Source: Solimonas sp036405815
Lineage (GTDB): Bacteria > Pseudomonadota > Gammaproteobacteria > Nevskiales > Nevskiaceae
Length of the DNA stretch: 63,021 nt
Assembly: GCA_036405815.1 (NCBI GenBank)
Contig: DASWWX010000062.1
Coordinates: 1-63,021, forward strand
Direction of reading: 5' to 3'
In this document: positions 9,417-19,490 of the stretch, one piece after another
Layout of the letters: every line of letters starts with the position of its first letter
How positions within the stretch are numbered: position 1 is the stretch's first letter
Notes under the pieces: generated by a model
The model's database searches: none
What the model saw: the letters and a program-made list of their open reading frames with translations, nothing else
Told to the model about the DNA's origin: nothing
Position numbers and translations under genes: made by a program

Positions 9417-10286
9417 TCACGGCTGGCCCTGCAGGAAGCGCCAGACCTTCTTGAGGTCGTCCCAGCTCTTGGCCTTCTCGCGCGGGCTGCGCAGCAGATA
9501 GGCCGGGTGATAGGTGATGAACAGCGGCGTCTGCGTCGGCCCGTAACGATGGATCGGCCCCCGCAACCGCGACAAGGGTTCGTTGCTGCCAAGCAGGCGC
9601 TGTGCGGCAACGCGGCCGAGCGCGACGATCAGCTTGGGCTGCACCAGCTCGATCTGCCGATCCAGGTAAGGCCGGCAGGCCTCGACCTCGTCGGCCTCCG
9701 GATCGCGGTTGCCCGGCGGACGACACTTGACGACATTAGCGATGAACACGCTGCCGCCAGGCGCGGCGTCCTTGCGCGAGCGGCCGATGGACTTGAGCAT
9801 CTCGTCCAGCAGCTTGCCAGCGCGACCGACGAACGGCTCGCCCTGCGCGTCCTCGTCAGCGCCCGGGCCCTCGCCCACCACCATCAACGAAGCCGTCTCG
9901 CTGCCAACACCGAACACGGTATTCGTGCGCGTCTGGCACAGCTTGCAGGCGGGGCAATCCTTGACCACAGCGCGCAGCCCCGCCCAGTCGGCAGGTATGG
10001 GCGGACGTTCGATCGCCGGCGCGGCGCTGGCGGGTTCGGCAACGACCGAGGACTGCGGCGCGCGTGACGAACTCGCCGGCTGCGCCGGCCGTGTCCGCGA
10101 CGGCGCGGAGGGCGACGACGCGGGCGATGCGGCAGTCGGTGAGGCTCGCGGCGCAGGTGTCGCCGCAATCGGCGCCGCTTCAGCGCCGGAAGGTTCATCC
10201 ACCGCTGGCGCCGGCGCGCTGCCGCGCCGGCGCCAGGTCTCGATGCCGAGTTGTTTCAGATACCGCTGCCGACGAGTCGCCTTCAT
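9417..10286 (-). CDS. Uracil-DNA glycosylase, family 4/5 (4Fe-4S)
   Basis: 289 aa. Removes uracil from DNA in base-excision repair. The catalytic domain (about 100-289) has CPACKLC supplying two cluster cysteines, GEGPGADEDAQGEPFVGRAG forming the uracil pocket, VVKCRPPGNR and EACRPYL supplying the other two, and HPAYLLR near the C-terminus. Residues 20-95 are a long Ala/Pro/Ser/Arg-rich low-complexity linker behind a short N-terminal motif (RYLKQLGIETW) often seen in gammaproteobacterial members. It lies upstream of rimI and 38 bp after leuA on the other side. Confidence 0.9.
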   Translation of the reverse strand: MKATRRQRYLKQLGIETWRRRGSAPAPAVDEPSGAEAAPIAATPAPRASPTAASPASSPSAPSRTRPAQPASSSRAPQSSVVAEPASAAPAIERPPIPADWAGLRAVVKDCPACKLCQTRTNTVFGVGSETASLMVVGEGPGADEDAQGEPFVGRAGKLLDEMLKSIGRSRKDAAPGGSVFIANVVKCRPPGNRDPEADEVEACRPYLDRQIELVQPKLIVALGRVAAQRLLGSNEPLSRLRGPIHRYGPTQTPLFITYHPAYLLRSPREKAKSWDDLKKVWRFLQGQP

Positions 10287-10324
10287 GGCTGGATTGTAGA
10301 CGCCACGCCCCGCGGCGCGCCCGC

Positions 10325-12028
10325 TCAGGCGACCTTTCGGCCGCCCGCGTCCCGCTGCTGAGCTAGCGCACGATTCAACCCCGAAAGAATCGCCTTCAGC
10401 GACGCGGTGACGATATTGGAATCACGACCCACGCCGAACAGGGTCTTACCGGAACCCAGCTTCAGTTCGATATAGGTGACGGCAGCAGCATCGGCGCCGG
10501 CCGAGATCGCATGCTCGTGATAATCCTGCACCGCGATCTTCTCGCCGACCAGCGTCGACAGTCCGGCGATGAAGGCGTCGATCGGGCCGTTACCCTTGCC
10601 TTCGAGCTTCTGCGTCTTGCCGTCGACGCTGATTTCGGTGCGCAGTTCGACTTCGTTGCGCGTCGAATCCTCGACCAGATGGTGCGCGACATACCCGTAC
10701 GGCGTCTGCGCCGCTAGGTACTCGCGCTCGAAGATCGCGCCGATGTCGGCCGCGCTCATCTCCTTGCCGCTTTCGTCCATCGCCTCCTGCACGGTCTGGC
10801 TGAACTCGATCTGCAGGCGTCGCGGCAGCACGAAGCCGTATTCGCTTTCCAGCAGATACGAGATGCCGCCCTTGCCCGACTGCGAATTGACGCGGATCAC
10901 CGCCTCATAGCTGCGGCCCAGGTCCTTGGGATCGACCGGCAGATACGGCATCTCCCAGATGTCGCCATCCTTACGCGCCGAGAATGCCTTCTTGATCGCA
11001 TCCTGATGCGATCCCGAGAACGAGGTGTAGACCAGGTCACCGACGTAGGGGTGACGCGGGTGCACCGGCAACTGGTTGCAGTACTCGACGGTCTGGCGGA
11101 TCGCATCGATGTCGGAAAAATCCAGGCCCGGATCGACGCCCTGCGTGTACAGGTTCAGCGCGATATTGACCACATCGACATTGCCGGTGCGCTCGCCGTT
11201 GCCGAACAGGCAACCTTCGACGCGGTCGGCGCCGGCCATCACCGCGAACTCGCCGGCGGCGGTGCCGGTGCCGCGGTCATTGTGCGGATGCACCGACAGG
11301 ATGATCGCCTCGCGTTTTGCGACATTGCGATGCATCCACTCGATCATATCGGCGAAGATGTTCGGCGTCGAATGCTCGACCGTCGCCGGCAGATTGATGA
11401 TGACCGGCCTCTCCTTCGTTGCGCCGATCGCGTCGACCACCGCATCGACGACACGCTTGGAGAAGTCCAGCTCGGTGCCGGAGAACATCTCCGGCGAGTA
11501 CTCGAAGCGCCAGTCGGTCTCCGGATTTTCATTGGCCAGCTGGCTTACCAGCCTGGCATGCGCCACGGCCAGCTCCTGCAGCACCTGATCCTGCGACAGG
11601 TTGAAGACGACGCGCCGCATCACCGGAGCGGTGGCGTTGTAGTAGTGCACGATCGCGCGCTTGGCACCCTTCAGCGCTTCAAAAGTGCGGCGGATCAGCG
11701 GCTCGCGCGCCGGCGTCAGCACCTGGATCCAGACGTCGTCGGGAACCAGGTCGTTGTCGATCAGGTGGCGGACGAAATCGAATTCGATCTGTGAAGCGCT
11801 CGGGAACCCGACTTCGATCTCCTTGAAGCCGATCTTGATGAGCTGCTCGAACATGCGCAGCTTGCGCGCGGGATTCATCGGCTCGATCAGCGCCTGGTTG
11901 CCGTCGCGCAGGTCGGTGGAGAGCCAGATCGGCGCCTGCGTGATGACGGCATCGGGCCAGGTGCGGTCGCGCAGATGCACCGGCGCGAAGGAGCGGTATT
12001 TCTGGGAAGGGTCTTTCAGCATGGACAT
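10325..12028 (-). CDS. leuA: 2-isopropylmalate synthase
   Basis: 567-aa alpha-IPM synthase (LeuA2/yeast-like long form). Condenses 2-ketoisovalerate with acetyl-CoA, the committed step of leucine synthesis. STDLRDGNQALIEPM holds the metal-binding and catalytic residues of the TIM barrel, SVHPHNDRGTGTAAGE the second metal site, and the C-terminal LeuA dimer/allosteric domain (about 430-560) binds leucine. GAGG lies 8 nt before the ATG at 12028. The 275-bp region upstream encodes a leucine-rich leader peptide, so expression is probably attenuated by leucine supply. pssA lies upstream; no ilv genes are adjacent. Confidence 0.95.
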   Translation of the reverse strand: MSMLKDPSQKYRSFAPVHLRDRTWPDAVITQAPIWLSTDLRDGNQALIEPMNPARKLRMFEQLIKIGFKEIEVGFPSASQIEFDFVRHLIDNDLVPDDVWIQVLTPAREPLIRRTFEALKGAKRAIVHYYNATAPVMRRVVFNLSQDQVLQELAVAHARLVSQLANENPETDWRFEYSPEMFSGTELDFSKRVVDAVVDAIGATKERPVIINLPATVEHSTPNIFADMIEWMHRNVAKREAIILSVHPHNDRGTGTAAGEFAVMAGADRVEGCLFGNGERTGNVDVVNIALNLYTQGVDPGLDFSDIDAIRQTVEYCNQLPVHPRHPYVGDLVYTSFSGSHQDAIKKAFSARKDGDIWEMPYLPVDPKDLGRSYEAVIRVNSQSGKGGISYLLESEYGFVLPRRLQIEFSQTVQEAMDESGKEMSAADIGAIFEREYLAAQTPYGYVAHHLVEDSTRNEVELRTEISVDGKTQKLEGKGNGPIDAFIAGLSTLVGEKIAVQDYHEHAISAGADAAAVTYIELKLGSGKTLFGVGRDSNIVTASLKAILSGLNRALAQQRDAGGRKVA

Positions 12029-12047
12029 GGCGGATTCCTCGCCGGTT

Positions 12048-12162
12048 CAGCCGCCTGCGGGCTCGGTGCCACGGCAGGAAGCGGCTGGGGATTTCGGATC
12101 GGTTTGGGTTTGCACGGTTTCGGCCCCGTGCGGGCGCGGTCGATGGTCTGCCTTACGGCAGA
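12048..12162 (-). promoter_or_regulatory. Predicted leuA attenuator region
   Basis: Between the leader peptide and leuA the transcript can form two structures. The first is a 6-bp stem with a GTAA tetraloop (12147-12162) built from the last Leu codons and the leader stop codon. The second is a larger hairpin just before the leuA ribosome-binding site (7-bp stem 12048-12054/12081-12087 plus a 4-bp inner stem). The GGCAG strand of the first can instead pair with CTGCC in the second (12073-12077), a short competing pairing. No U-tract follows, so termination may be Rho-dependent or control may act on translation. The structural reading is inference. Confidence 0.5.
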
Positions 12163-12260
12163 AGCAGGAGACCGGTAAGCAGCAGCGCCGACGGCAGGCC
12201 GCGGCGGGAAGCCGCAGGCGTCGAGCAGAGATGGCCGTCGAGGAAACGCATGCCGTGCAT
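12153..12260 (-). CDS. leuL: leuA leader peptide (leuL-like)
   Basis: A 35-codon open frame, too short for ordinary gene calling, lies 124 bp before leuA on the same strand. It encodes 10 leucines; the last 11 residues read ALLLTGLLLLP, so seven of the final ten or so codons are Leu (CTG, CTT, CTC). This is the design of a ribosome-stalling leader peptide that senses charged tRNA-Leu. An ATG at codon 4 (12251) coincides with the predicted transcription start, so the peptide may be translated from a leaderless mRNA with 32 codons. The name is by analogy to enterobacterial leuL, not by homology. Confidence 0.72.
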   Translation of the reverse strand: MHGMRFLDGHLCSTPAASRRGLPSALLLTGLLLLP

Positions 12261-12287
12261 TATGCCGAGCGCTACCGATCAAGACAA
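12259..12287 (-). promoter_or_regulatory. Predicted sigma70 promoter of leuL-leuA
   Basis: On the minus strand, -35 TTGTCT (12287-12282), a 17-nt spacer, and -10 CATAAT (12264-12259). They match consensus at 4/6 and 5/6 with ideal spacing. The expected start falls at 12251-12252, on the second ATG of the leader peptide. Confidence 0.6.
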
Positions 12288-12303
12288 CGCCGTCAGCGAC
12301 CCG

Positions 12304-13107
12304 TCAGCCGCCGCCGGTCGGCGCCGGCCGCCAGCGACGCCACAGCATCGCCACCGGTCCCGACAGCGCATAGGCAAAGAACACCAGGAACAGGATGCGC
12401 GGCGGGTCGATCATCACCAGCGCGAACACGCCGACCACCGCGGCGAACGGCAGGAAGCGCGTGCGACCGGTCAGGTTCAGCTTCTTGAAACTGTTGTAAC
12501 GGAAGTTGGAGACCATCGAGATGGCGGTCGCCAGCGTCAGCGGCGCCGCCAGCCACAGCACGTCGCGGCCGCTGAACGGCACGCGGCCGGAAATCCAGGC
12601 GAACAGCGAGTGACTGCCGTCGACACAACTCCAGACGAAGAACGCGACCACCGCCGCCGCCGCCGGACTCGGCACCCCGTAGAAATCCTTGTTGGAGCTG
12701 GCGATCGCCGCCAGCACGTTGAAGCGCGCCAGACGCAGCGCGGCGCAGGCCGTGTAGGTAAACGCGATGACCCAGCCCAGCTTGCCGCCCAGCCACTGGT
12801 AATCGCCCAGATACCGCAGCGAGAACGCGTAGATCAGGATCGCCGGCGCTACGCCGAAGGCGACCATGTCGCACAGCGAGTCGTACTCCTTGCCGAAGTC
12901 GCTCTGCGTATTGGTGAGGCGCGCGATGCGACCGTCCAGGCCATCCGCGATCATCGCGATCAAAATGCCCATCGCCGCCGCCTCGAAACGCCCGGCCATG
13001 GCCATGACGATGGCGTAGAAGCCACCGAACAACGTGCCGGTCGTGAACAGATTGGGCAACCAGTAGATGCCCTTGCGGCGCGGCTTGGCGGGGATTTCCG
13101 GTTCCAT
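12304..13107 (-). CDS. pssA: CDP-diacylglycerol--serine O-phosphatidyltransferase
   Basis: 267-aa inner-membrane enzyme that makes phosphatidylserine, the precursor of phosphatidylethanolamine. The CDP-alcohol phosphatidyltransferase motif DGLDGRIARLTNTQSDFGKE followed by YDSLCD (about 61-86) carries all conserved acidic residues. About seven hydrophobic helices span the rest. It is the Bacillus/Pseudomonas-type membrane PssA rather than the soluble E. coli type. It sits between ispD and leuA; a pssA-leuA neighbourhood is known in other gammaproteobacteria. Confidence 0.93.
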   Translation of the reverse strand: MEPEIPAKPRRKGIYWLPNLFTTGTLFGGFYAIVMAMAGRFEAAAMGILIAMIADGLDGRIARLTNTQSDFGKEYDSLCDMVAFGVAPAILIYAFSLRYLGDYQWLGGKLGWVIAFTYTACAALRLARFNVLAAIASSNKDFYGVPSPAAAAVVAFFVWSCVDGSHSLFAWISGRVPFSGRDVLWLAAPLTLATAISMVSNFRYNSFKKLNLTGRTRFLPFAAVVGVFALVMIDPPRILFLVFFAYALSGPVAMLWRRWRPAPTGGG

Positions 13108-13189
13108 CGAGCGTTTCCAGACGTTTCCGCGAATCTTACGCCAATCGGCTGTCGCGACCGCCGTTTTCTTGCGCGGTCCCAGCGCAGGC

Positions 13190-13912
13190 CTACTGCTGCG
13201 ACAGCCAAAACTCCGCGAGGCGCAGATCCTCCGGATAGGTCACCTTGAGGTTGGCCTCGCGGCCGCGCACCAGCCGCGGCTTGTAGCCGGCGCGCTCCAT
13301 GGCGCTGGCTTCGTCGGTGATTTCCAGGCCGCGCTCCGCGCACTCGGCCAGCGTCGTACGCAGCAGATCGAGCCGGAACAGCTGCGGGGTCTGCGCGCGC
13401 CAGTAGAACGCCCGATCCACGGTCTCGGCAATCTTGTTCTGCTTGCCGCGCTTGAGCGTATCGGTCACCGGCAAGGCGAGGATGCCGCCGTGCTGGTCGT
13501 CGGCCTCCTCGCAGAGCCGTTCGATATCGGCCGGCTGCAGGCAGGGCCGCGCGGCGTCGTGCACCAGCACGAACACTTCCTTGAAGCCGCGTGTGCGCTC
13601 AGCCACGGCGTCCAGGCCGGCCTGAACGGACTCGGCCCGCGCCGCGCCACCGGCCACGACGACGAGGCGCGGATGGCGCGCGATCGGCAGGCGGGCGAAC
13701 TCGGTATCGCTGCGCGGCAGCGCCAGCACCACGCCGTCGATCCAGTCAGCCTGCAGGAACGGCGCCAGGCTCCATTCCAGCAGCGCACGACCGCGCAGCG
13801 GCAGGTATTGCTTGGGACGGCCGGAGCCCATGCGCGTGCCGCCACCGGCGGCCGGGATGACCGCCCAGTAGCGCGGCGCGCTACGACCGTTGTGACGGGT
13901 GTCCTGGGCCAA
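13190..13912 (-). CDS. ispD: 2-C-methyl-D-erythritol 4-phosphate cytidylyltransferase
   Basis: 240-aa MEP-pathway enzyme joining CTP to MEP. PAAGGGTRMGSGRPKQYLPL binds CTP (about 20-40), HDAARPCL and the TDTLK loop form the active site, and the C-terminus is YPEDLRLAE. The only start before the conserved core is a TTG (13912), 10 bp after ftsB. Many gammaproteobacteria have ispF directly downstream; here the next gene is pssA, so ispF must be elsewhere. Confidence 0.94.
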   Translation of the reverse strand: MAQDTRHNGRSAPRYWAVIPAAGGGTRMGSGRPKQYLPLRGRALLEWSLAPFLQADWIDGVVLALPRSDTEFARLPIARHPRLVVVAGGAARAESVQAGLDAVAERTRGFKEVFVLVHDAARPCLQPADIERLCEEADDQHGGILALPVTDTLKRGKQNKIAETVDRAFYWRAQTPQLFRLDLLRTTLAECAERGLEITDEASAMERAGYKPRLVRGREANLKVTYPEDLRLAEFWLSQQ

Positions 13913-13921
13913 GCGTCGGGA

Positions 13922-14200
13922 TCAGGGCTGGACGACGAGGTAGAACGTCTCGCCTTCCTTGATCATGCCCAGCGTGGTGCGCGCGCGCCCTTCGGTGGCG
14001 GCGACGCCGGACTTGAGGTCGGTGACCTCGGCATCGAGCGCGGCGTTGCGCGCGGTCAGGCGCTGATTCTCTTCCTGAAGTGCCTGGGACTCAGTCTTCA
14101 GGCGCGCGGTATGGGAAATGCCGCCATCGGCGATCCACAGCCGCCACTGCAAAATCAGCAGCAGGACGGCGAGGACGGCGATGGCGGCACGGCTACCCAT
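13922..14200 (-). CDS. ftsB: Cell division protein FtsB
   Basis: 92 aa. Short cytoplasmic start, one membrane helix (about 5-20), then a periplasmic leucine-zipper-like coiled coil (about 30-65) and the conserved tail ARTTLGMIKEGETFYLV. FtsB forms the FtsQLB complex that activates septal peptidoglycan synthesis. The eno-ftsB-ispD order is typical for gammaproteobacteria. Gaps of 9 bp on both sides imply one transcript. Confidence 0.93.
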   Translation of the reverse strand: MGSRAAIAVLAVLLLILQWRLWIADGGISHTARLKTESQALQEENQRLTARNAALDAEVTDLKSGVAATEGRARTTLGMIKEGETFYLVVQP

Positions 14201-14209
14201 GCCGGGAGC

Positions 14210-15505
14210 TTACAACACCACCGGGAACGCGCCGGCGCCCGGATAGCGCGCGCGATTGCCGAGCGCGCGCTCGATGCGCAGCAGCTGGTTGTACTTGGCC
14301 ATGCGGTCGGAGCGGCACAGCGAGCCGGTCTTGATCTGCGTGGCATTGGTGCCGACGGCGATGTCGGCGATCGTCGCGTCCTCGGTCTCGCCCGAGCGAT
14401 GGCTGACGACGCTGGAGTAGCCGGCGTCGGTTGCCATCTGGATCGCGTCCAGCGTCTCGGTCAGCGTGCCGATCTGGTTGGGCTTGATCAGGATCGAATT
14501 GGCGACGCCGCGGATGATGCCTTCGGCGAGGATGCGTGTGTTGGTCACGAACAGGTCATCGCCGACCAGCTGCACCTTGTTGCCGAGCTTCTGTGTCAGG
14601 TACTGCCAGCCCTTCCAGTCGCCTTCCGCGCAGCCGTCCTCGATCGAGATCACCGGGTACTTGGCGCAGATGTTGGCGAGGAAGTCGGCGAACTGCTCGG
14701 AGGTGAAGCTCTTGCCCTCGCCGTGCAGCTCGTACTTGCCCTTGGAATAGAACTCGCTCGACGCGACATCCAGGCCGAGATAAATGTCCTTGCCCGCCTT
14801 GAAGCCGGCCTTCTCGATGGCTTCCAGCAGCACGTCGAGTGCCGCGACGTTCGACGGCAGGTCCGGCGCGAAGCCCCCCTCGTCGCCGACCGCGGTGTTG
14901 AGCTTGCGGCTCTTGAGCACGCCCTTGAGCGTGTGGAACACCTCGGCACCCCAGCGCAGCGCGTCGGAGAAGCTGCGCGCACCCACCGGCAGGATCATGA
15001 ACTCCTGGATGTCGACGTTGTTGTCGGCATGCGCGCCGCCGTTGATGACGTTCATCATCGGCACCGGCAGCGTCACACTGGACAGGCCGCCGAGATGACG
15101 GAACAGCGGCAGGAAGTTTTCGTCCGCCGCGGCCTTGGCGCTGGCCAGCGAGACCGCGAGGATCGCATTGGCGCCGAGCTTGGACTTGTTGTCGGTGCCG
15201 TCCAGCTCGATCATCGTGTGATCGACCAGGCCCTGATCCTGCGCATCCAGACCGGTCACCGCCTTGGCAATCGGCCCTTCGACATTGGCGACCGCCTTGG
15301 TCACGCCCTTGCCCAGATAGCGGGCCTTGCCCTTCTTGGCCGCGCCATCGCGCAGTTCCACCGCCTCACGCGTGCCGGTGCTGGCGCCGGACGGCGCGGC
15401 CGCACGGCCGGTGGCACCGGATTCCAGTTCCACCTCCGCTTCCACCGTGGGATTGCCGCGGGAGTCGATGATTTCGAGCGCAGTGACTTTGACGATCTTG
15501 GACAT
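14210..15505 (-). CDS. eno: Enolase
   Basis: 431-aa glycolytic enzyme interconverting 2-phosphoglycerate and phosphoenolpyruvate; also an RNA degradosome partner in E. coli. Markers are SRGNPTVEAEVEL near residue 15, GASTGTREAVELRDG, the Mg ligands in VGDDLFVTN, and LIKPNQIGTLTET with SHRSGETEDATIAD near the C-terminus. It lies in the pyrG-kdsA-eno-ftsB run; 21 bp separate it from kdsA. Confidence 0.97.
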   Translation of the reverse strand: MSKIVKVTALEIIDSRGNPTVEAEVELESGATGRAAAPSGASTGTREAVELRDGAAKKGKARYLGKGVTKAVANVEGPIAKAVTGLDAQDQGLVDHTMIELDGTDNKSKLGANAILAVSLASAKAAADENFLPLFRHLGGLSSVTLPVPMMNVINGGAHADNNVDIQEFMILPVGARSFSDALRWGAEVFHTLKGVLKSRKLNTAVGDEGGFAPDLPSNVAALDVLLEAIEKAGFKAGKDIYLGLDVASSEFYSKGKYELHGEGKSFTSEQFADFLANICAKYPVISIEDGCAEGDWKGWQYLTQKLGNKVQLVGDDLFVTNTRILAEGIIRGVANSILIKPNQIGTLTETLDAIQMATDAGYSSVVSHRSGETEDATIADIAVGTNATQIKTGSLCRSDRMAKYNQLLRIERALGNRARYPGAGAFPVVL

Positions 15506-15526
15506 GGGATGTGAGGTCGATGGAGT

Positions 15527-16356
15527 TCAGACGAGTTTCTGTTCGAGCAGGCCGGACTTCTTGACGAGGCGGTCCAGCTCCACGAGCGTTTCCAGCAGCG
15601 AGCCGATGTGCTTGAGCGGCAGCGAATTCGGGCCGTCGCACAGCGCCGAATCCGGATCGGGATGCGTTTCCATGAACAGGCCGGCGATGCCGGCACCGAC
15701 CGCCGCGCGCGCCAGCACCGGAATCATCTCGCGCATGCCACCGGACGCCGTGCCCTGCCCGCCCGGCAGCTGCACCGTGTGCGTGCCGTCGAACACGACC
15801 GGCGCGTACTTGCGCATGATCGCCAAGCCCCGCATGTCGGCGACGAGGTTGTTGTAGCCGAAGCTGAAGCCGCGTTCGCACAGCATGAACTGGTGCGGTG
15901 CCACGGCCGTCATCTTCTCGATGACGTTGCCCATCTCCCAGGGCGACATGAACTGGCCCTTCTTGACGTTGATCGGTCGCCCGGTCTTCGCCACGTTCTG
16001 CATGAAGTTGGTCTGACGGCACAGGAAGGCCGGCGTCTGGATCACGTCGATGACCGAGGCGACCTCGCCCAGTGGCGTGTCCTCGTGCACATCGGTGAGC
16101 ACCGGCACGCCGATCTGCTGCTTCACCTTCTCCATGATCTTCAGGCCGCCTTCGAGGCCAGGACCGCGGTAGCTCTTGTGCGAGCTGCGGTTGGCCTTGT
16201 CGAAGCTGCCCTTGAAGATGTAGAGGATGCCGAGCTTGTCGGCGATCGGCTTGATGTGGCCGGCCACGTCCAGCGCGAGCTGCTCGGATTCCAGCGTGTC
16301 GGGCCCGGCGATCAGGAACAGCGGCTGATCGAGTCCGATCTCACGTCCACAAAGTT

Positions 16357-16360
<4 letters not shown>
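15527..16360 (-). CDS. kdsA: 3-deoxy-8-phosphooctulonate synthase
   Basis: 277 aa. Condenses arabinose-5-phosphate and PEP to Kdo-8-phosphate, required for the LPS inner core. LFLIAGPDTLESEQLALD near the start, the KGSFDKANRSSHKSYRGPG segment, and FDGTHTVQLPGGQGTASGG are diagnostic. The ATG overlaps the pyrG stop (ATGA), indicating coupled translation. Confidence 0.96.
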
Positions 16361-18051
<1,691 letters not shown>

Positions 18052-18105
18052 GGGGAATTACGGGCGTTGGGTTTGCGGGATTTTACCCGCTGGCACCCCG
18101 CCGGC

Positions 18106-19452
18106 TCAACGCGCCGACGAACCTTTTGGGGACAAAAGGCCGGGCAGGTCGCAATCCCAGACCAGCGAATCGAGGACTTCCGAGGCCTCGGCCACGGTCC
18201 ACAGGCCGGCAACCGACACCAGGCGGTCGCCGCGGAACAGCAGCGGCAGCCGCTCCCGTACCCAGACCGGCAGACCGCGCGCCTGGCACAGCGCTTTCAG
18301 ACTGCGGGTGTGACGATCGCCGGCGGGCCGCAGGCGCTCGCCGCCGACCGGGAACCGGACGGTGAATGTCTCGCCCGGCGCCCGCGCCAGGCGCAGCTGC
18401 CCGCAGCCGGCCGGTAGCGGCAGGCTACAACCCCGGCGCCAGGTCACGGATGCCTGCGGCACCGGCGGCAGCGGGGCCATCAGGTAGAGACCGTCGCGAT
18501 AACGCCGCACCTCGCCTTCAGCAAAGCGCAGGCAGGGTTGCGCGTCCGCCCGCGCGCGCAGGACTTCGGCTTCCAGGCGCTGCAGCCATTCCGCGGCCGG
18601 CGCCGCCCATCCCCGACCGCGCCAGAGGTGGCGCAACAGGTTGCGCCGGCGCGCCGGCGCCAGCGCGAGCAAAGCACCGACACTCAGCGCGCCGTCCGCG
18701 CTCGCGCCCACGACCCGTTCGTCCTGCTGTGCGAGCTCGGCCAGCAAGCCCTCGGCGTCCTGGGCATGGGCCGCCAAGCGCGCCAGGCTGTCGCCGGCCT
18801 GCGGCCAGTGGCGCTGCAGCAGGGGCCAGACCTCGTCGCGCAGGTAGGACCGGGCGTAGCGGGCGTCGTGGTTGTGTGGATCGTCGACCCAGCGCAGGCC
18901 GGCGGCCTGCGCGTACCTCTGCAGTTCCGCGCGCGACACCGACAGCAGCGGACGCCACAGGCGCCCGGCACCCAGCGGGGACAGTTCCGACATGGCGGCC
19001 AGACCGGCAATGCCCGTGCCGCGCAGCGCGCGCAGCAGCACGGTTTCAGCCTGATCCTCGCTGTGGTGGGCGGTGGCCAGCAGATCGCCGGCTTTCAATA
19101 GCGCCGCCAAGGCGGCATACCGCGCCGCACGCGCCGCCGCCTCGGGACCCGCTGGATCACGCGGATCGATCTGCACCCGCCGCACCGTCAGCGGCACGCC
19201 GAGCGCACGGCACTGGCGACGCAAGTGGCTGACCCATTCCTCGGCGGCGGCCTGCAGGCCATGATGGACATGCACCGCGCGCAGGCCGGGCGCGGATCGG
19301 GCGTGCAGCGCGTGCAACAGGACGGTGGAATCCAGCCCGCCGCTCAGCGCCACCCACAGCCGTGCGCCGCGCGGCTGCGACGGGCGCACCGGCAACGGCA
19401 AGGTGGGGGTCGGTGAACCGTCCGGGACCGAACCGCGGGGGCTACGGGCCAT
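18106..19452 (-). CDS. tilS: tRNA(Ile)-lysidine synthase
   Basis: About 448 aa. Attaches lysine to C34 of tRNA-Ile(CAU), changing its decoding to AUA. The PP-loop ATPase motif SGGLDST lies about 35 residues from the chosen ATG; HHGLQ and HHSEDQAETVLLR follow, then the TilS substrate-binding and C-terminal domains (GERLRP, KALCQARGLPVWVRERLPLLF). A GTG at 19485 gives 11 more residues. It follows accA as in many gammaproteobacteria. Confidence 0.92.
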   Translation of the reverse strand: MARSPRGSVPDGSPTPTLPLPVRPSQPRGARLWVALSGGLDSTVLLHALHARSAPGLRAVHVHHGLQAAAEEWVSHLRRQCRALGVPLTVRRVQIDPRDPAGPEAAARAARYAALAALLKAGDLLATAHHSEDQAETVLLRALRGTGIAGLAAMSELSPLGAGRLWRPLLSVSRAELQRYAQAAGLRWVDDPHNHDARYARSYLRDEVWPLLQRHWPQAGDSLARLAAHAQDAEGLLAELAQQDERVVGASADGALSVGALLALAPARRRNLLRHLWRGRGWAAPAAEWLQRLEAEVLRARADAQPCLRFAEGEVRRYRDGLYLMAPLPPVPQASVTWRRGCSLPLPAGCGQLRLARAPGETFTVRFPVGGERLRPAGDRHTRSLKALCQARGLPVWVRERLPLLFRGDRLVSVAGLWTVAEASEVLDSLVWDCDLPGLLSPKGSSAR

Positions 19453-19490
19453 GGTCGCGACGCCGCTGCGTCTCGGGCCCGCCACGTCGC

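Noticed and set aside
13067..15514. An 815-codon open frame across ispD, ftsB and eno on the opposite strand
   Set aside because: It runs antisense through three known genes and has shadow-type composition.
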